A stretch of 42,125 nucleotides of DNA. Source: Bacteroidota bacterium (GTDB lineage Bacteria; Bacteroidota; Bacteroidia; Chitinophagales; Chitinophagaceae). The stretch is from NCBI GenBank assembly GCA_018267585.1, contig JAFDYE010000422.1:1-42125 (forward strand), read 5' to 3'. Below are positions 34,566-42,125 of the stretch, piece by piece (within the stretch, counting starts at the first letter, position 1; every line of letters starts with the position of its first letter). A model generated the notes under the pieces. That model saw nothing but the letters and a program-made list of their open reading frames with translations, did not search any database and was not told the DNA's origin. The translations under genes and the position numbers were made by a program.

Positions 34566-35182
34566 TATCCGTTGTTCGTTGTATTGGATAAATTGGCGTT
34601 TACCTCTTCGACCAGCGGGGTATCGCGCAGCCGTTTGCGTCCGGTTATGGCGACCAGGCGCAGCTTGTACATGACCGATGGCATCTGTTTGCCGCCGAGC
34701 ACTCCCCACAGGTGGTTGATCTGCTCGAAGGTCAGCGTGTACAGTTCGGGCTTTATCTTAAAGTCGGTGATGTCGTCATATACGCTCAGCTTCGAGGGAT
34801 CATAAGCCGTAAAGGAGTTCTTGCCCTGGAAGAACCGGATCACGTGGGAGAGCTTCGTCAGGGTGTCCAGGTACTCGTTGTTGTTGGAGATATTCTTGTT
34901 GACGCAGGATACCAGCAAATATAGATTGAGGTATACGGGCGGGTTCTCATACCGGGCCCGGCCGGAGGAGTCTTTCTTCAGGGCGGGCGCGTTCTTGAGC
35001 GTGCTTTCTTCTTCGATGTTTACGACGGAGAAGACGATGCTATTGTTCAGGTTGGTCGTCGTATCGCTATCCAGCAGGGAGATATTCTCTATGACAACCA
35101 ACGTTTCCGGCTGAGTGTAGCCGTTAGCTCTAAGATACTCGACGAACTCGTCTCGCAGTAATGAGATAGTTGTATCTATCAT
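34565..35182 (-). CDS. DUF4255 tail terminator protein (Afp16/Pvc16-like)
   Basis: The 205-residue protein matches DUF4255 (Pvc16 N-terminal family), which caps and stops the growing tube and sheath at the distal end. Typical features are the N-terminal helix MIDTTISLLRDEFVEYL, the strand block VYLNLYLLVSC, and FEQINHLWGVLGGKQMPSVMY near the C-terminus. It is the first gene of the operon. Its start follows an A-rich leader and a 33-base inverted repeat about 45 bases upstream. Confidence 0.93.
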   Translation of the reverse strand: MIDTTISLLRDEFVEYLRANGYTQPETLVVIENISLLDSDTTTNLNNSIVFSVVNIEEESTLKNAPALKKDSSGRARYENPPVYLNLYLLVSCVNKNISNNNEYLDTLTKLSHVIRFFQGKNSFTAYDPSKLSVYDDITDFKIKPELYTLTFEQINHLWGVLGGKQMPSVMYKLRLVAITGRKRLRDTPLVEEVNANLSNTTNNG

Positions 35183-35224
35183 TTTTGCAGATTCAGCGCT
35201 TTAACAGGTTTAGGCAATACGCTC

Positions 35225-35257
35225 CCTTCGCGAAAAAGCCTATTTTTTTCACGAAGG
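35225..35257. promoter_or_regulatory. Inverted repeat in the leader of the eCIS operon
   Basis: Arms 35225-35237 (CCTTCGCGAAAAA) and 35245-35257 (TTTTTCACGAAGG) are complementary over 12 of 13 positions around a 7-base loop. It lies 43-75 bases upstream of the first eCIS start codon. It could be an operator, an RNA hairpin in the 5' leader acting on expression, or a bidirectional terminator. No clear TAnnTTTG element was found nearby. Confidence 0.55.
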
Positions 35258-35286
35258 CGCAGGCGGGCCATTAAGGCCTCTGCAGA

Positions 35287-35640
35287 GTGTGTAGTGGCTA
35301 CAAATTCGGGTAAGCCTTACGGACTGGACATAGTGAAACCTGGTCCTGTTAATTAGGGTCGACCCGGGCAATGCACGGGTACATTACGTAGGGGATAGTG
35401 TCATAGCCGGGCGTTGCGAGAGTCTCGGCGCCGTGGACGGAAGTCAAAAGGGAATTCGGATAACAGGTCGGTCGTAACTGTGAGATGGTTTGTAGATAGT
35501 TCGGATGCAAATCTTCAAAAACTATTTGATATTGTCAATACCATTTATCGGTAATAGTACTTTTCCGTGTTAAGTGTTGCGCCAATTACGCTGAGCGCGA
35601 TTGCCGAAAGGCAGGGTGAAATCACCCAACGGCCGAGGTT
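35287..35640 (+). ncRNA. Probable truncated group II intron RNA (domain I region, no reverse transcriptase)
   Basis: The stretch starts with GTGTG, fitting the group II intron 5' consensus GUGYG, and continues with GGGTAAGCC, a stem-rich GGACTGG...CCTGGTCC element and a CGGCGCCGTGGACGGAAGTCA segment that resembles domain I of bacterial introns. It cannot encode a protein of note. No intron-encoded reverse transcriptase and no recognisable domain V hairpin follow before the aldo/keto reductase remnant, so it would be a dead 5' fragment. The 3' limit is approximate. The identification rests on pattern memory, not on a covariance search. Confidence 0.38.
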
Positions 35641-35723
35641 CGTGAAGTATAAACAATTGAATTATAATTTCTATTTATGGCATGGTTTAATAATTGCGGC
35701 GAGATCAAATAAAATCTTTGGGT

Positions 35724-35991
35724 TTGAGATACAAGCTGCTTGGCGGGACGGGTCTCAGGGTCTCGGAGCTCTGTCCGGGCACGATGACATTTGGCTTGGC
35801 TATTGCATCAGGACGTGGTGACCCCGGTCATTATCGGGGCGAATAAGATGGACCAGCTGGAAGACAATCTGGCTTCTACCGATGTGAAGTTTACGCCCGG
35901 GGAGTTGCAGCGGCTCGATGAGGTGAGTCAGATGCCGCCGGAGTATCCGGGATGGATGCTTGAATTTACCGGTAAGGATAGGCAGGGGTGA
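35724..35991 (+). pseudogene. Aldo/keto reductase remnant with large internal deletion
   Basis: From a TTG at 35724 the translation reads LRYKLLGGTGLRVSELCPGT then MTFG, the standard N-terminus of an aldo/keto reductase. At about 35795 it jumps, one frame over, to AWLLHQDVVTPVIIGANK and DNLAST...QRLDEVSQMPPEYPGW, the C-terminal end of the same family. About 230-250 internal residues with the catalytic Asp-Tyr-Lys-His are missing. The joint lies in TTTGGCTTGGCT, where a short TTGGC repeat suggests microhomology deletion. The original ATG is replaced by TTG. It cannot make an active enzyme. Confidence 0.85.
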
Positions 35992-36091
35992 CAGGCGGGA
36001 ATGGGAAACCGTGAAGGGGAAGTGTGAACCTTCCCGGATAAATTTTGTTTTGCCGGTAGGTGGCCTTATTTTGGGCCTGCTATACCTGATT

Positions 36092-36739
36092 ATGACCTAT
36101 AGAATTGGCTTTATTATCATCCTCCTTTTTTGGGGGCCGTCACTGCTGTATGCCCAGAATGACTGGCGACTAAAAACAGATAGAGATGGCATTGCTGTCT
36201 ACACGAAACTATTCCCGGATTCCAAATTTAAGGCGATAAAGGTGAACGTGGAGCTTGACGCTACGCTTTCGCAGCTGGTTGCGGTTATCCTCGACGTCAA
36301 TACCGGAGCGGAGTGGGTATATAGTACTAAATCTTCGGTTCTTTTGAAGCGGGTTTCTCCGTCGGAACTCTATTACTATTCGGAGGTCAGCATACCCTGG
36401 CCCGCGGCCAACCGGGATTTTATTGCGCAGCTGAGGGCCGTGCAGGATCCCCATACAAAGGTTGTCACCATCTATGGTCCTGTCTTTCCGGACTATCTCC
36501 CCGAGAAAAAGGATATCGTTCGTGTGCGGAATTCGGAGGGGAAGTGGGTCATCACGCCGGCGGGTAGTCACCATGTGAAGGTTGAGTATACGCTGAGGGC
36601 CGATCCGGGCGGCGATCTGCCGGCCTGGCTGGTGAATATGTTCGTGACCAAGGGACCGTATGAGTCGTTCAAAAAGCTGAAAGAGCAGCTGAAGAAGCCG
36701 GTCTATGTCAATGCGAAGCTGCCGTTCGTAACGGAGTAG
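36092..36739 (+). CDS. START-domain (lipid-binding-like) secreted protein
   Basis: The start at 36092 gives a 215-residue protein with a clean signal peptide (IGFIIILLFWGPSLLYAQ). An in-frame ATG at 35960 lies in the preceding pseudogene and would bury that signal. The mature part begins NDWRLKTDRDGIAVYTK, characteristic of bacterial START/SRPBCC proteins, and has the conserved segments PWPAANRDFI and NMFVTKGPYESFKKLKEQL. These proteins form a hydrophobic cavity that can bind lipids or sterol-like ligands; the ligand here is unknown. It is probably periplasmic. It is followed by a G-rich repeat and the convergent histidine kinase gene. Confidence 0.85.
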   Translation: MTYRIGFIIILLFWGPSLLYAQNDWRLKTDRDGIAVYTKLFPDSKFKAIKVNVELDATLSQLVAVILDVNTGAEWVYSTKSSVLLKRVSPSELYYYSEVSIPWPAANRDFIAQLRAVQDPHTKVVTIYGPVFPDYLPEKKDIVRVRNSEGKWVITPAGSHHVKVEYTLRADPGGDLPAWLVNMFVTKGPYESFKKLKEQLKKPVYVNAKLPFVTE

Positions 36740-36788
36740 GGTATGCGATGTTGCCGGGTGGTCGGGGGAGTGAGTGATCGGGGGGTAA

Positions 36789-36865
36789 TAAGGGTGGTGT
36801 GCCCGGGTGGCCGGGGTAAGGGTGGTGTTATGGGGGCGGGATAAGGGTGGTGTGATGGGGGCGGG
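36789..36865 (+). repeat. G-rich degenerate tandem repeat
   Basis: Three copies of TAAGGGTGGTGT at 36789-36800, 36817-36828 and 36842-36853 (spacing 28 and 25 bases) alternate with GGGGGCGGG-type tracts, all in the spacer between two convergent genes. The G runs on the plus strand could form a G-quadruplex and affect transcription ends. No standard terminator hairpin is evident here. Confidence 0.75.
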
Positions 36866-36880
36866 TCATCGGATGACAGA

Positions 36881-38626
36881 TCAGTTCTTTCCGAGGTGGA
36901 GCAGGATATTCCGGTGCATCTCGTCGGGCTGGAAGGGTTTGTGGAGATAGCCGTTGAAGCCGTGTTTCCGGAGGTCGTCGTACATATCCTCATAAACGGC
37001 GGCCGTAAAGGCGATCGCGGGTATGTCTTTGTTGACCGAACGGACCTGGGTCAGCAGCTCTTTTCCGTCCATGAGGGGCATTTCGAGGTCGATCAGCAGG
37101 AGGTCGAAGGACTGCTCCTGGAAGAGCCGCCAGGCTACGAGGCCGTTCTCTGCCGTATCGATGCTCGCGCCCCAGCTATGCAGGAACCGGCGGGCGATCT
37201 TCATGTTCACGGCGTTGTCCTCTACCAGCAATATTTTTACGCCGTTGAGTTTTTTCAGGCTCTGCAGCTTGTCTTTCGGGACGATTGCGGTCCGTTGTCT
37301 GAAGGAAAGATAGATCGTGAAATAAAAGAGGCTGCCTTTCCCCGGCTGGCTTTTGACCTGAAGCTGTCCGCCCATTTTCCAGACCAGCTCTTTGCATATG
37401 CTGAGTCCGAGGCCCGACCCGCCGTATTTGCGGGTTGTCTCGGCGTCCGCCTGTGTGAAGCTGTCGAAGATCAGATGTATCTTCTCCTGTGGGATACCGA
37501 TGCCGGTGTCGGACACGGCGAAGTAGATCTCTGCGCCGGAGTCGGTCAGCTGGCGGACGTGCGCGATCAGCCGGACGCTGCCCGTCTCCGTGAATTTAAC
37601 GGCATTGGACAGGAGGTTGAGGAGTACCTGCTTGAGGCGCATTTCGTCACCGACTACTTTCTGGTCTTTTGGAATCGTGCTGGTGTCCAGCAGGAGGTCG
37701 ATATTCTTTTGCTGTATCGTGCTTGTGAAGGTCCCGGCGGTTTGGCGGAGCATCTCACCGAGGTCAAACGGTTCGTAGACCAGGCGCAGCTTGCCTTCGT
37801 CGAGCTTGTTGAAGTCGAGGACCTCGTTGACGAGGTGCAGCATATGTTCCGAAGAATCCTTTAGTGTCCTGAAGTGGTCGCTGTCCTGCAGCTGTTCGTG
37901 CTCCTGCATCAGCAAATGGGTCGTGCCGATGATGGCGTTCAGGGGTGTCCGGAGTTCATGGCTCATGTTGCTCATGAACCGGGTTTTGGCGGCGGCCGCC
38001 TTTTCCGCCCTTTCCTTTGCCTGCAGTATCTCGAATTCCGCCTGCTCAAGCGAAGCGATATGTTTCTTATTCCGTCGCTCTTTGGCGTCGAGCAGCCTGA
38101 GGACGACATAAAAGAAGACGATCACCAGCAGGAAATTGATAATGATATTCAGCTTGCGGTGGTTATAGGCGACGGTCTCTGTTACGTCCTCTACTATGGA
38201 GTGCTGGGGCAGGAATAGGACGATCGCCAACAGGTTGAGGACGGTGAAAATGGCAAAAACGGTCACGACCACTTCGTTCTTGCGGACGCGCAGGAAGAAG
38301 ATCATGGCCATTACGAAGGGAAAAAGGTATAAGAAGGAGCCCTGGCCGGTACCCTGGACATAGCAAAGGGAGAAGGCGTGGAGGTTTACAAAGAAGATAC
38401 TCAGCAGGGTGGGGACGGCGGAAAGGCCTTTGAGATTGAATAGAATAAATATTGATAATACGAAGATCCCGGCGATTTCGATGACCGCGCTCCGGGTCAT
38501 GCCGTCCGCGATATAATAGATAAAGTTGATCAGATTACAGCTCATGGCCAGCACAATAAAGGTATTGAGCTGCCAGAATCGCGCTTTGGGACTGGGTCTG
38601 GAAAGTAGTGTTGCCTGGTTTTTCAA
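36881..38626 (-). CDS. Membrane-bound hybrid histidine kinase with receiver domain
   Basis: This 581-residue protein has about six N-terminal membrane helices (residues 19-178), a short coiled coil (182-215), a HisKA domain with phospho-acceptor H223 in SHELRTP, and a HATPase domain with N341 (N box), DTGIG at 373-377 and GGSGLGL at 402-408. A C-terminal receiver domain has VEDN at 468-471, phospho-acceptor D513 and K563. All catalytic residues are intact. There is no separate periplasmic sensor domain, so the signal is probably sensed in the membrane. No DNA-binding partner is adjacent. The start is preceded by a promoter with a palindrome between its elements. Confidence 0.93.
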   Translation of the reverse strand: MKNQATLLSRPSPKARFWQLNTFIVLAMSCNLINFIYYIADGMTRSAVIEIAGIFVLSIFILFNLKGLSAVPTLLSIFFVNLHAFSLCYVQGTGQGSFLYLFPFVMAMIFFLRVRKNEVVVTVFAIFTVLNLLAIVLFLPQHSIVEDVTETVAYNHRKLNIIINFLLVIVFFYVVLRLLDAKERRNKKHIASLEQAEFEILQAKERAEKAAAAKTRFMSNMSHELRTPLNAIIGTTHLLMQEHEQLQDSDHFRTLKDSSEHMLHLVNEVLDFNKLDEGKLRLVYEPFDLGEMLRQTAGTFTSTIQQKNIDLLLDTSTIPKDQKVVGDEMRLKQVLLNLLSNAVKFTETGSVRLIAHVRQLTDSGAEIYFAVSDTGIGIPQEKIHLIFDSFTQADAETTRKYGGSGLGLSICKELVWKMGGQLQVKSQPGKGSLFYFTIYLSFRQRTAIVPKDKLQSLKKLNGVKILLVEDNAVNMKIARRFLHSWGASIDTAENGLVAWRLFQEQSFDLLLIDLEMPLMDGKELLTQVRSVNKDIPAIAFTAAVYEDMYDDLRKHGFNGYLHKPFQPDEMHRNILLHLGKN

Positions 38627-38650
38627 CTAGTTAGGTAGATTGACCAGGTC

Positions 38651-38681
38651 TAAAAATATTCTAAAATTTTAGTATATGCAA
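38651..38681 (-). promoter_or_regulatory. Promoter of the histidine kinase gene with spacer palindrome
   Basis: On the minus strand a TTG (38681-38679) is followed after 20 bases by TATTTTTA (38658-38651), close to the Bacteroidota -33/-7 pattern, and the start codon is 25 bases further. The perfect 12-bp palindrome CTAAAATTTTAG at 38661-38672 lies exactly in the spacer, where a repressor or activator operator would act. Confidence 0.4.
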
Positions 38682-38698
38682 CACAATAAAATGGGTGT

Positions 38699-39337
38699 TT
38701 ATTGAATCTGGAGGTTGAATTCTCCGCTTGAGATGACTTTTTTGGTGCTATTTGTCTGCCCGGTGGTGGTCGTGCCCCAGAAATTGCCACTGAAGGTTCC
38801 TTTGACCGTCTTGCTGTCCATGGCGCTAATGACAATCTTCAGGGGGTTTGAGTTATCGTAGCTGAGGCTGTTGCCGGCTGCGTAGGAAGCACTCAGGCTT
38901 CCCGGTACGGCGGAGTATGTGCCACTGATGATGAAGCTGCTAATATCGGTTTCTGTGTAGGTACCCGGGCCGATGGTCTTGCCGGGGAGAGCGCCGATAT
39001 TAAGGACTATGACGGCCTGGCTGCTGGTAGCGCCGGTCAGGCCGAGGGAGGTTAAACCGAATGCGGAAGTCAGGGTAGCGGCAGGCATGACGTCGAAAGT
39101 CGTGGTAGTTCCATCGATGGAGGCTTTGATATAATAAGTAGCGGTGTTGGTTCCTCCGCCGTTATTTCCTCCATTGTTGCCGCCATTGTTGCCGCCGTTG
39201 TTTCCTCCATTGTTGCCGCTGTTGTTGCCGCCGTTGTTGCCGCCGTTGTTGCTATTTCCGTCGGTTTCGATCGAAGTGTTCTTGCTGCAGGCGGTAAATA
39301 ACAGGATGGTCAGGAAGAGGGCGCAAAACTTTTGCAT
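38699..39337 (-). CDS. Lipoprotein with NNGG repeats (DUF6252-like beta domain)
   Basis: The 212-residue protein has a lipoprotein signal peptide with lipobox LFTAC, giving C17 as the lipidated residue. Residues 28-63 are an Asn/Gly linker built from NNGG units encoded by a 12-base repeat. The C-terminal 140 residues form a beta-rich domain (TATYYIKASIDGTTTTFDV; a later SKTVKGTFSGNFWG segment) that resembles small Bacteroidota surface lipoproteins of the DUF6252 type. It is probably anchored to the outer membrane, with the linker projecting the domain. The function is unknown. Confidence 0.75.
   Translation of the reverse strand: MQKFCALFLTILLFTACSKNTSIETDGNSNNGGNNGGNNSGNNGGNNGGNNGGNNGGNNGGGTNTATYYIKASIDGTTTTFDVMPAATLTSAFGLTSLGLTGATSSQAVIVLNIGALPGKTIGPGTYTETDISSFIISGTYSAVPGSLSASYAAGNSLSYDNSNPLKIVISAMDSKTVKGTFSGNFWGTTTTGQTNSTKKVISSGEFNLQIQ
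39149..39256 (-). repeat. 12-bp repeats encoding the NNGG linker
   Basis: About nine near-identical 12-base units (GGAAACAACGGC-type on the coding strand) encode Asn-Asn-Gly-Gly, with one NNSG variant. They lie in the lipoprotein gene directly after the lipobox region. In-frame slippage could change linker length. Confidence 0.9.
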
Positions 39338-39405
39338 ATGTTTGGGGTTTAGAAGTCGTGGGGACGTTGGGTTTAGTCCGAAACAGCATGCAAGATATAT
39401 AAAAT

Positions 39406-39984
39406 ATGGAAAGGGTCTTAGGGATATTATCGGGAGCGATCATTGGCAGCGCACAGCTGATCTACCTGGTCAATACGATGCGCAAGAAGGTCAGGCCGAG
39501 TGTTTTGTCGTGGTTGGGCTGGGCATTTCTGATGGGGACGAGCCTCGTCTCGCAGATCGTGGTGAAGGGCTGGCAGTGGAGTCTTTCCTCCATCCTTTGT
39601 TCTACCGTGGGCTGTCTGGCCATTGTCGCCTCGGCCCTGGTGAGCAGGAATTTCTCGCTCGTGGTGCGGGACTGGGCCTTTCTTCTGCTGGGCCTCTGCT
39701 GTATGGGTATCTACTACTGGTCGGGTGACGCGTGGGTCACGACCGTTTTTGCCATATTGGCCGATGCATTGTTGGCGGTCCCGACGCTGATGAAGGCCTG
39801 GCGTGATCCGGGCAGTGAGCGCTCAGTGGCCTGGCTGCTGGGTGTTGTCTCGTCCGTACTGGCGCTGGTCATCTGTATAGGTCATGACCCGTTGTATTTT
39901 CTATTCCCCGCGTATCTCCTCTTTTTGAACGGGTGGCTGGCCTGGATGACGCGCGCCGGGTCCGGGGAGACTGCGGGGGCGTAG
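39406..39984 (+). CDS. Multi-spanning membrane protein of unknown function
   Basis: The 192-residue protein has about six hydrophobic helices and little outside them. Two halves look related: SGAIIGSAQLIYLVNTMRKK and ILADALLAVPTLMKAWRD each form a helix followed by a basic turn and a Trp-containing helix. This recalls PQ-loop/SWEET-type small transporters, though the PQ signature is absent. It is divergent from the lipoprotein gene, with a 68-base spacer. I cannot assign a substrate. Confidence 0.7.
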   Translation: MERVLGILSGAIIGSAQLIYLVNTMRKKVRPSVLSWLGWAFLMGTSLVSQIVVKGWQWSLSSILCSTVGCLAIVASALVSRNFSLVVRDWAFLLLGLCCMGIYYWSGDAWVTTVFAILADALLAVPTLMKAWRDPGSERSVAWLLGVVSSVLALVICIGHDPLYFLFPAYLLFLNGWLAWMTRAGSGETAGA

Positions 39985-40103
39985 GCGATCCCGATGGTTT
40001 AGAAATAAGAGAATGAACGCTGCAGGACGCTGCTCTGGACCGGAACGATATTTGCTTGTAAGTGTAGATTTATCTTTCTATATTGCGGCATTCCAATGAT
40101 CGT

Positions 40104-40529
40104 ATGAAAAGACTACTTCTTTTTACACTCTTTATACCCTTTGTCGGCGGGTCCGGCTTTACAAGGGTTACCACTTCCTCGGAGATACCTCTTGCAGATG
40201 TGCGGACGGGTAAATGGCCAATCAGTCTTGAGAAATGGGTCGGGCATCCCGATACTTCTTTCGTATTGTTGTTCCGGGATCAGGGAGTCATGATGGCGGA
40301 GGTGATGGATACGCTGCCTTTCAAGGACTTGCACCAGCTGCGTTATTTGGATAGTGCGTTCTCTGTCCTGAACAATGACGGGGATATTGCCAATTTTGAT
40401 CGTTTCAGCATCAAGAGGACGACCAAGAGGGTCGATGGAACCTCGTATCTGTTGCGATATCAGGAAGGAGCCACCGAATTCAGGCAGCAGGAGGTGAGTA
40501 TTCTGCGGAGCACCATCAGGAAGCTTTGA
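40104..40529 (+). CDS. Small secreted protein of unknown function, paralogue A
   Basis: The ATG at 40104 gives a 141-residue protein with a signal peptide (MKRLLLFTLFIPFVGG). I chose it over the upstream in-frame start at 40083 because the signal peptide begins here. The mature part contains PDTSFVLLFRDQ, TLPFKDLHQLRYLDSAF and FDRFSIKR, which line up with the next gene. No known domain is recognised. It has no cysteines in the mature part and may be periplasmic. Confidence 0.7.
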   Translation: MKRLLLFTLFIPFVGGSGFTRVTTSSEIPLADVRTGKWPISLEKWVGHPDTSFVLLFRDQGVMMAEVMDTLPFKDLHQLRYLDSAFSVLNNDGDIANFDRFSIKRTTKRVDGTSYLLRYQEGATEFRQQEVSILRSTIRKL

Positions 40530-40639
40530 CCGCTGACGCGGTTGATCGCTGAGGCTGTTGACCGCCGGGACTGGACGATGGTGCGGCCGAGTTATCCACA
40601 AATACAATATTTTCTACAAACGTGCGTTTATTCACAACT

Positions 40640-41242
40640 ATGAAAAAGCTTGTTTTATTAGCGTTGATCGCTCCCTTTTTCGTGCAGAAGTCTGAGGCTC
40701 AGTTTACGCTTACCAATTCTTCAACAGTCAGCCTTGTCGAGCTGCGACCGGCAAGTGACACGTGGCCTCTCGACCTGCAACGGATCATCAAGCAGACCGA
40801 TACTTCTTATGCGCTGTTATTCCGGGATCAGCAGTTCACGAATGCGACGGTGATGTCGACGCTGAAGTTCAAGGACAAGGCGCAGCTCAAATATTTTCAA
40901 CAGGCTTTGTCGTCTCTCTCGTCGCTGGGCACGGGGACTACGGCCAACTTCAAAGGTTTTAGCATCAAGCGGGCTGACGTAGCCGGTTATGCCGAGGCTG
41001 CCCAGCCGGCTGCGGCGCCTGTTCAGCAGGCTCCCGTTGCAAAAACGACCACGGCCAGAAATGGAAAGGCCGCCAGGAAAGCGGCTCCTGCCGCTGTCGA
41101 ACCTGCACCTGCCGTCTCCACGAAGAAAGTGTCGACGAAGGTTGAGGCGGTATGGTATCTGCTGACCTGCGAAGACGGGACGGTAACGAATTTCCAACAG
41201 ACCGAAGCTGATAGAATGATCGCGGCAATCCTGCCTTTATAG
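40640..41242 (+). CDS. Small secreted protein of unknown function, paralogue B with Ala/Pro insert
   Basis: The 200-residue protein starts at 40640 with MKKLVLLALIAPFFVQKSEAQ (signal peptide ending AQ). It is related to the preceding gene: TDTSYALLFRDQ, TLKFKDKAQLKYFQQAL and FKGFSIKR correspond to the same segments there. Unlike paralogue A it carries an Ala/Pro/Lys-rich insert (about residues 120-165) before the shared C-terminal YLL...EDGTVTNFQQTE region. The pair lies head to tail 110 bases apart, so tandem duplication is likely. Function is unknown. Confidence 0.7.
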   Translation: MKKLVLLALIAPFFVQKSEAQFTLTNSSTVSLVELRPASDTWPLDLQRIIKQTDTSYALLFRDQQFTNATVMSTLKFKDKAQLKYFQQALSSLSSLGTGTTANFKGFSIKRADVAGYAEAAQPAAAPVQQAPVAKTTTARNGKAARKAAPAAVEPAPAVSTKKVSTKVEAVWYLLTCEDGTVTNFQQTEADRMIAAILPL

Positions 41243-41410
41243 GCGTATGTCGTTATACATAGAGCGCTGGGCCGTGCCAAATTTCGGCGCGGACCGGGCT
41301 CGCCAAAGTGATCCGAATGCGGAGTATCGAAAGATGCCCGCATTTTTGTTTTTGGGGGAACTGTATGTTTTTGGGGCGGAGTGCGTAAATTGTATGACCT
41401 AATCATTGCT

Positions 41411-42125
41411 ATGAAAAAATATTTTTCCAGCCATTGCTGGTTGCTTGTTCTGCTGCCGCTGCTCTGTGGCAGTGCAATACCACGGAATATCATAGCTCCG
41501 CCACCCTCGATCCACCATTACCTTTATGTCGCCGAACCCGGGATCCGCAACTATCTTCAATATGGGGGACATGGCATCCTGGTCTATGATATGGACGACC
41601 ATTTCAAGCTGCTCAAGCGCATCCCGACCGGTGGCCTCGATGATAAAGGGCAACCCTCCAACGTGAAGGGCGTGGCTGTCAGTCTCTTTACCCACTGTAT
41701 CTACGTCAGCACGATCCTGTCTCTCCAGTGTATCGACCTTTTGACCGGGACGTCGGTATGGGAAAAGCCATATGAGGGCGGCTGTGACCGGATGTCGGTG
41801 AGCCCTGACGGAAAGACGATCTATCTGCCTTCCTTTGAAGGTGATGACTGGAAGGTGCTGGACGCCCGCACCGGCGATGTTCTGCACAAAGTGGTCACCC
41901 ATTCTGCTTCCCACAACACCATCTATGGCCCGGATGGGAAAAAGGTTTATCTCGAAGGACTGCGCTCCAATTACCTGACTGTGGTGCGGACCTCCGACTA
42001 CTCGACCTCGCTGGCGGGTCCCTTCTTCGATCATATCCGTCCTTTCACCATCGATGCCCGGCAGCGGCGCTGCTATGTCAACTGCGACAGCCTCCTCGGT
42101 TTTGAGGTCGGTGATCTTGTTACCG
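41411..42125 (+). CDS. Secreted YncE-like beta-propeller protein, 3' end outside window
   Basis: An open frame from the ATG at 41411 runs to the window edge (238 codons seen). The product has a signal peptide (MKKYFSSHCWLLVLLPLLCG) followed by beta-propeller blades: HHYLYVAEPG, GHGILVYDMD, VSPDGKTIYLPSF, VLDARTGDVLHKVV and YGPDGKKVYLEG. The pattern of a value, a SPDGK turn and a strand is typical of YncE/40-residue propeller proteins. The function cannot be given. The 168-base spacer upstream holds no other gene. Confidence 0.8.
   Translation, partial: MKKYFSSHCWLLVLLPLLCGSAIPRNIIAPPPSIHHYLYVAEPGIRNYLQYGGHGILVYDMDDHFKLLKRIPTGGLDDKGQPSNVKGVAVSLFTHCIYVSTILSLQCIDLLTGTSVWEKPYEGGCDRMSVSPDGKTIYLPSFEGDDWKVLDARTGDVLHKVVTHSASHNTIYGPDGKKVYLEGLRSNYLTVVRTSDYSTSLAGPFFDHIRPFTIDARQRRCYVNCDSLLGFEVGDLVT

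Noticed and set aside
34566..34709. N-terminal extension of the 429-residue protein inside the DUF4255 gene
   Set aside because: The added residues are Arg-rich antisense-of-frame sequence; the TAATG overlap at 34565 gives a natural start.
3653..35182. Prophage or R-type tailocin
   Set aside because: No capsid, portal, terminase, integrase or lysis genes; the AAA+ ATPase, DUF4255, DUF5908 and DUF4157 proteins are eCIS markers.
35567..35821. An 84-codon open frame before the aldo/keto reductase remnant
   Set aside because: It lacks any domain, overlaps the pseudogene in another frame and begins in the putative intron RNA.
39149..39256. CRISPR or non-coding satellite
   Set aside because: The 12-base units encode the NNGG linker of a lipoprotein in frame.

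Overview
The window looks like a chromosomal segment from a GC-rich member of the Bacteroidota, most likely family Chitinophagaceae. The evidence is the style of the 23S/5S rRNA sequence, leaders with A-rich rather than Shine-Dalgarno sequence, TAnnTTTG-like -7 promoter elements, and several proteins typical of that group (DUF5908, DUF4157 proteins, a PhyH-type dioxygenase with an AraC regulator). The genus assignment is inference only.

Layout. 1-580: the end of a 23S rRNA gene, a 5S rRNA gene and a strong terminator, so the window starts at the end of an rRNA operon. 601-3310: a PhyH-family dioxygenase (minus), a divergent AraC-type regulator (plus) and a start-less PD40 beta-propeller remnant. 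3653-35182: one minus-strand array of 21 genes, transcribed from high to low coordinates, with overlaps or gaps of at most 68 bases. It encodes an extracellular contractile injection system (eCIS; Afp/PVC/MAC-like). In transcription order: tail-terminator protein (DUF4255), an unknown beta-rich protein, sheath, two Cys-rich helical unknowns, two inner-tube proteins, DUF5908, LysM tube/baseplate adaptor, VgrG-like spike, PAAR tip, gp25, two very large baseplate wedge proteins, tape measure, then five non-structural genes (OmpA-zincin, DUF4157-nuclease candidate, its likely immunity protein, DUF4157-lysozyme-like candidate, a small FF-motif protein) and finally the AAA+ ATPase. 35183-35991: a gene-poor scar holding an inverted repeat in the operon leader, a probable truncated group II intron RNA and an aldo/keto reductase pseudogene with an internal deletion. 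36092-42125: ordinary chromosome with a START-domain protein, a hybrid histidine kinase, a repeat-bearing lipoprotein, a small membrane protein, two tandem paralogous secreted proteins, and the start of a beta-propeller protein that runs off the window.

How the genes work together. Tube, sheath, baseplate, spike and terminator proteins would build a headless contractile particle, with the AAA+ ATPase aiding assembly. The five genes between tape measure and ATPase look like payloads plus one immunity protein. Four of them share N-terminal FF motifs (PFF repeats, often followed by IQRQ-like segments), and two share an additional SYR-type N-terminus. This suggests a common loading or recognition signal and is the most interesting observation here. 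No clear receptor-binding fibre gene is visible. There are no capsid, terminase, integrase, lysis or T6SS membrane-complex genes, so this is neither a prophage nor a canonical T6SS.
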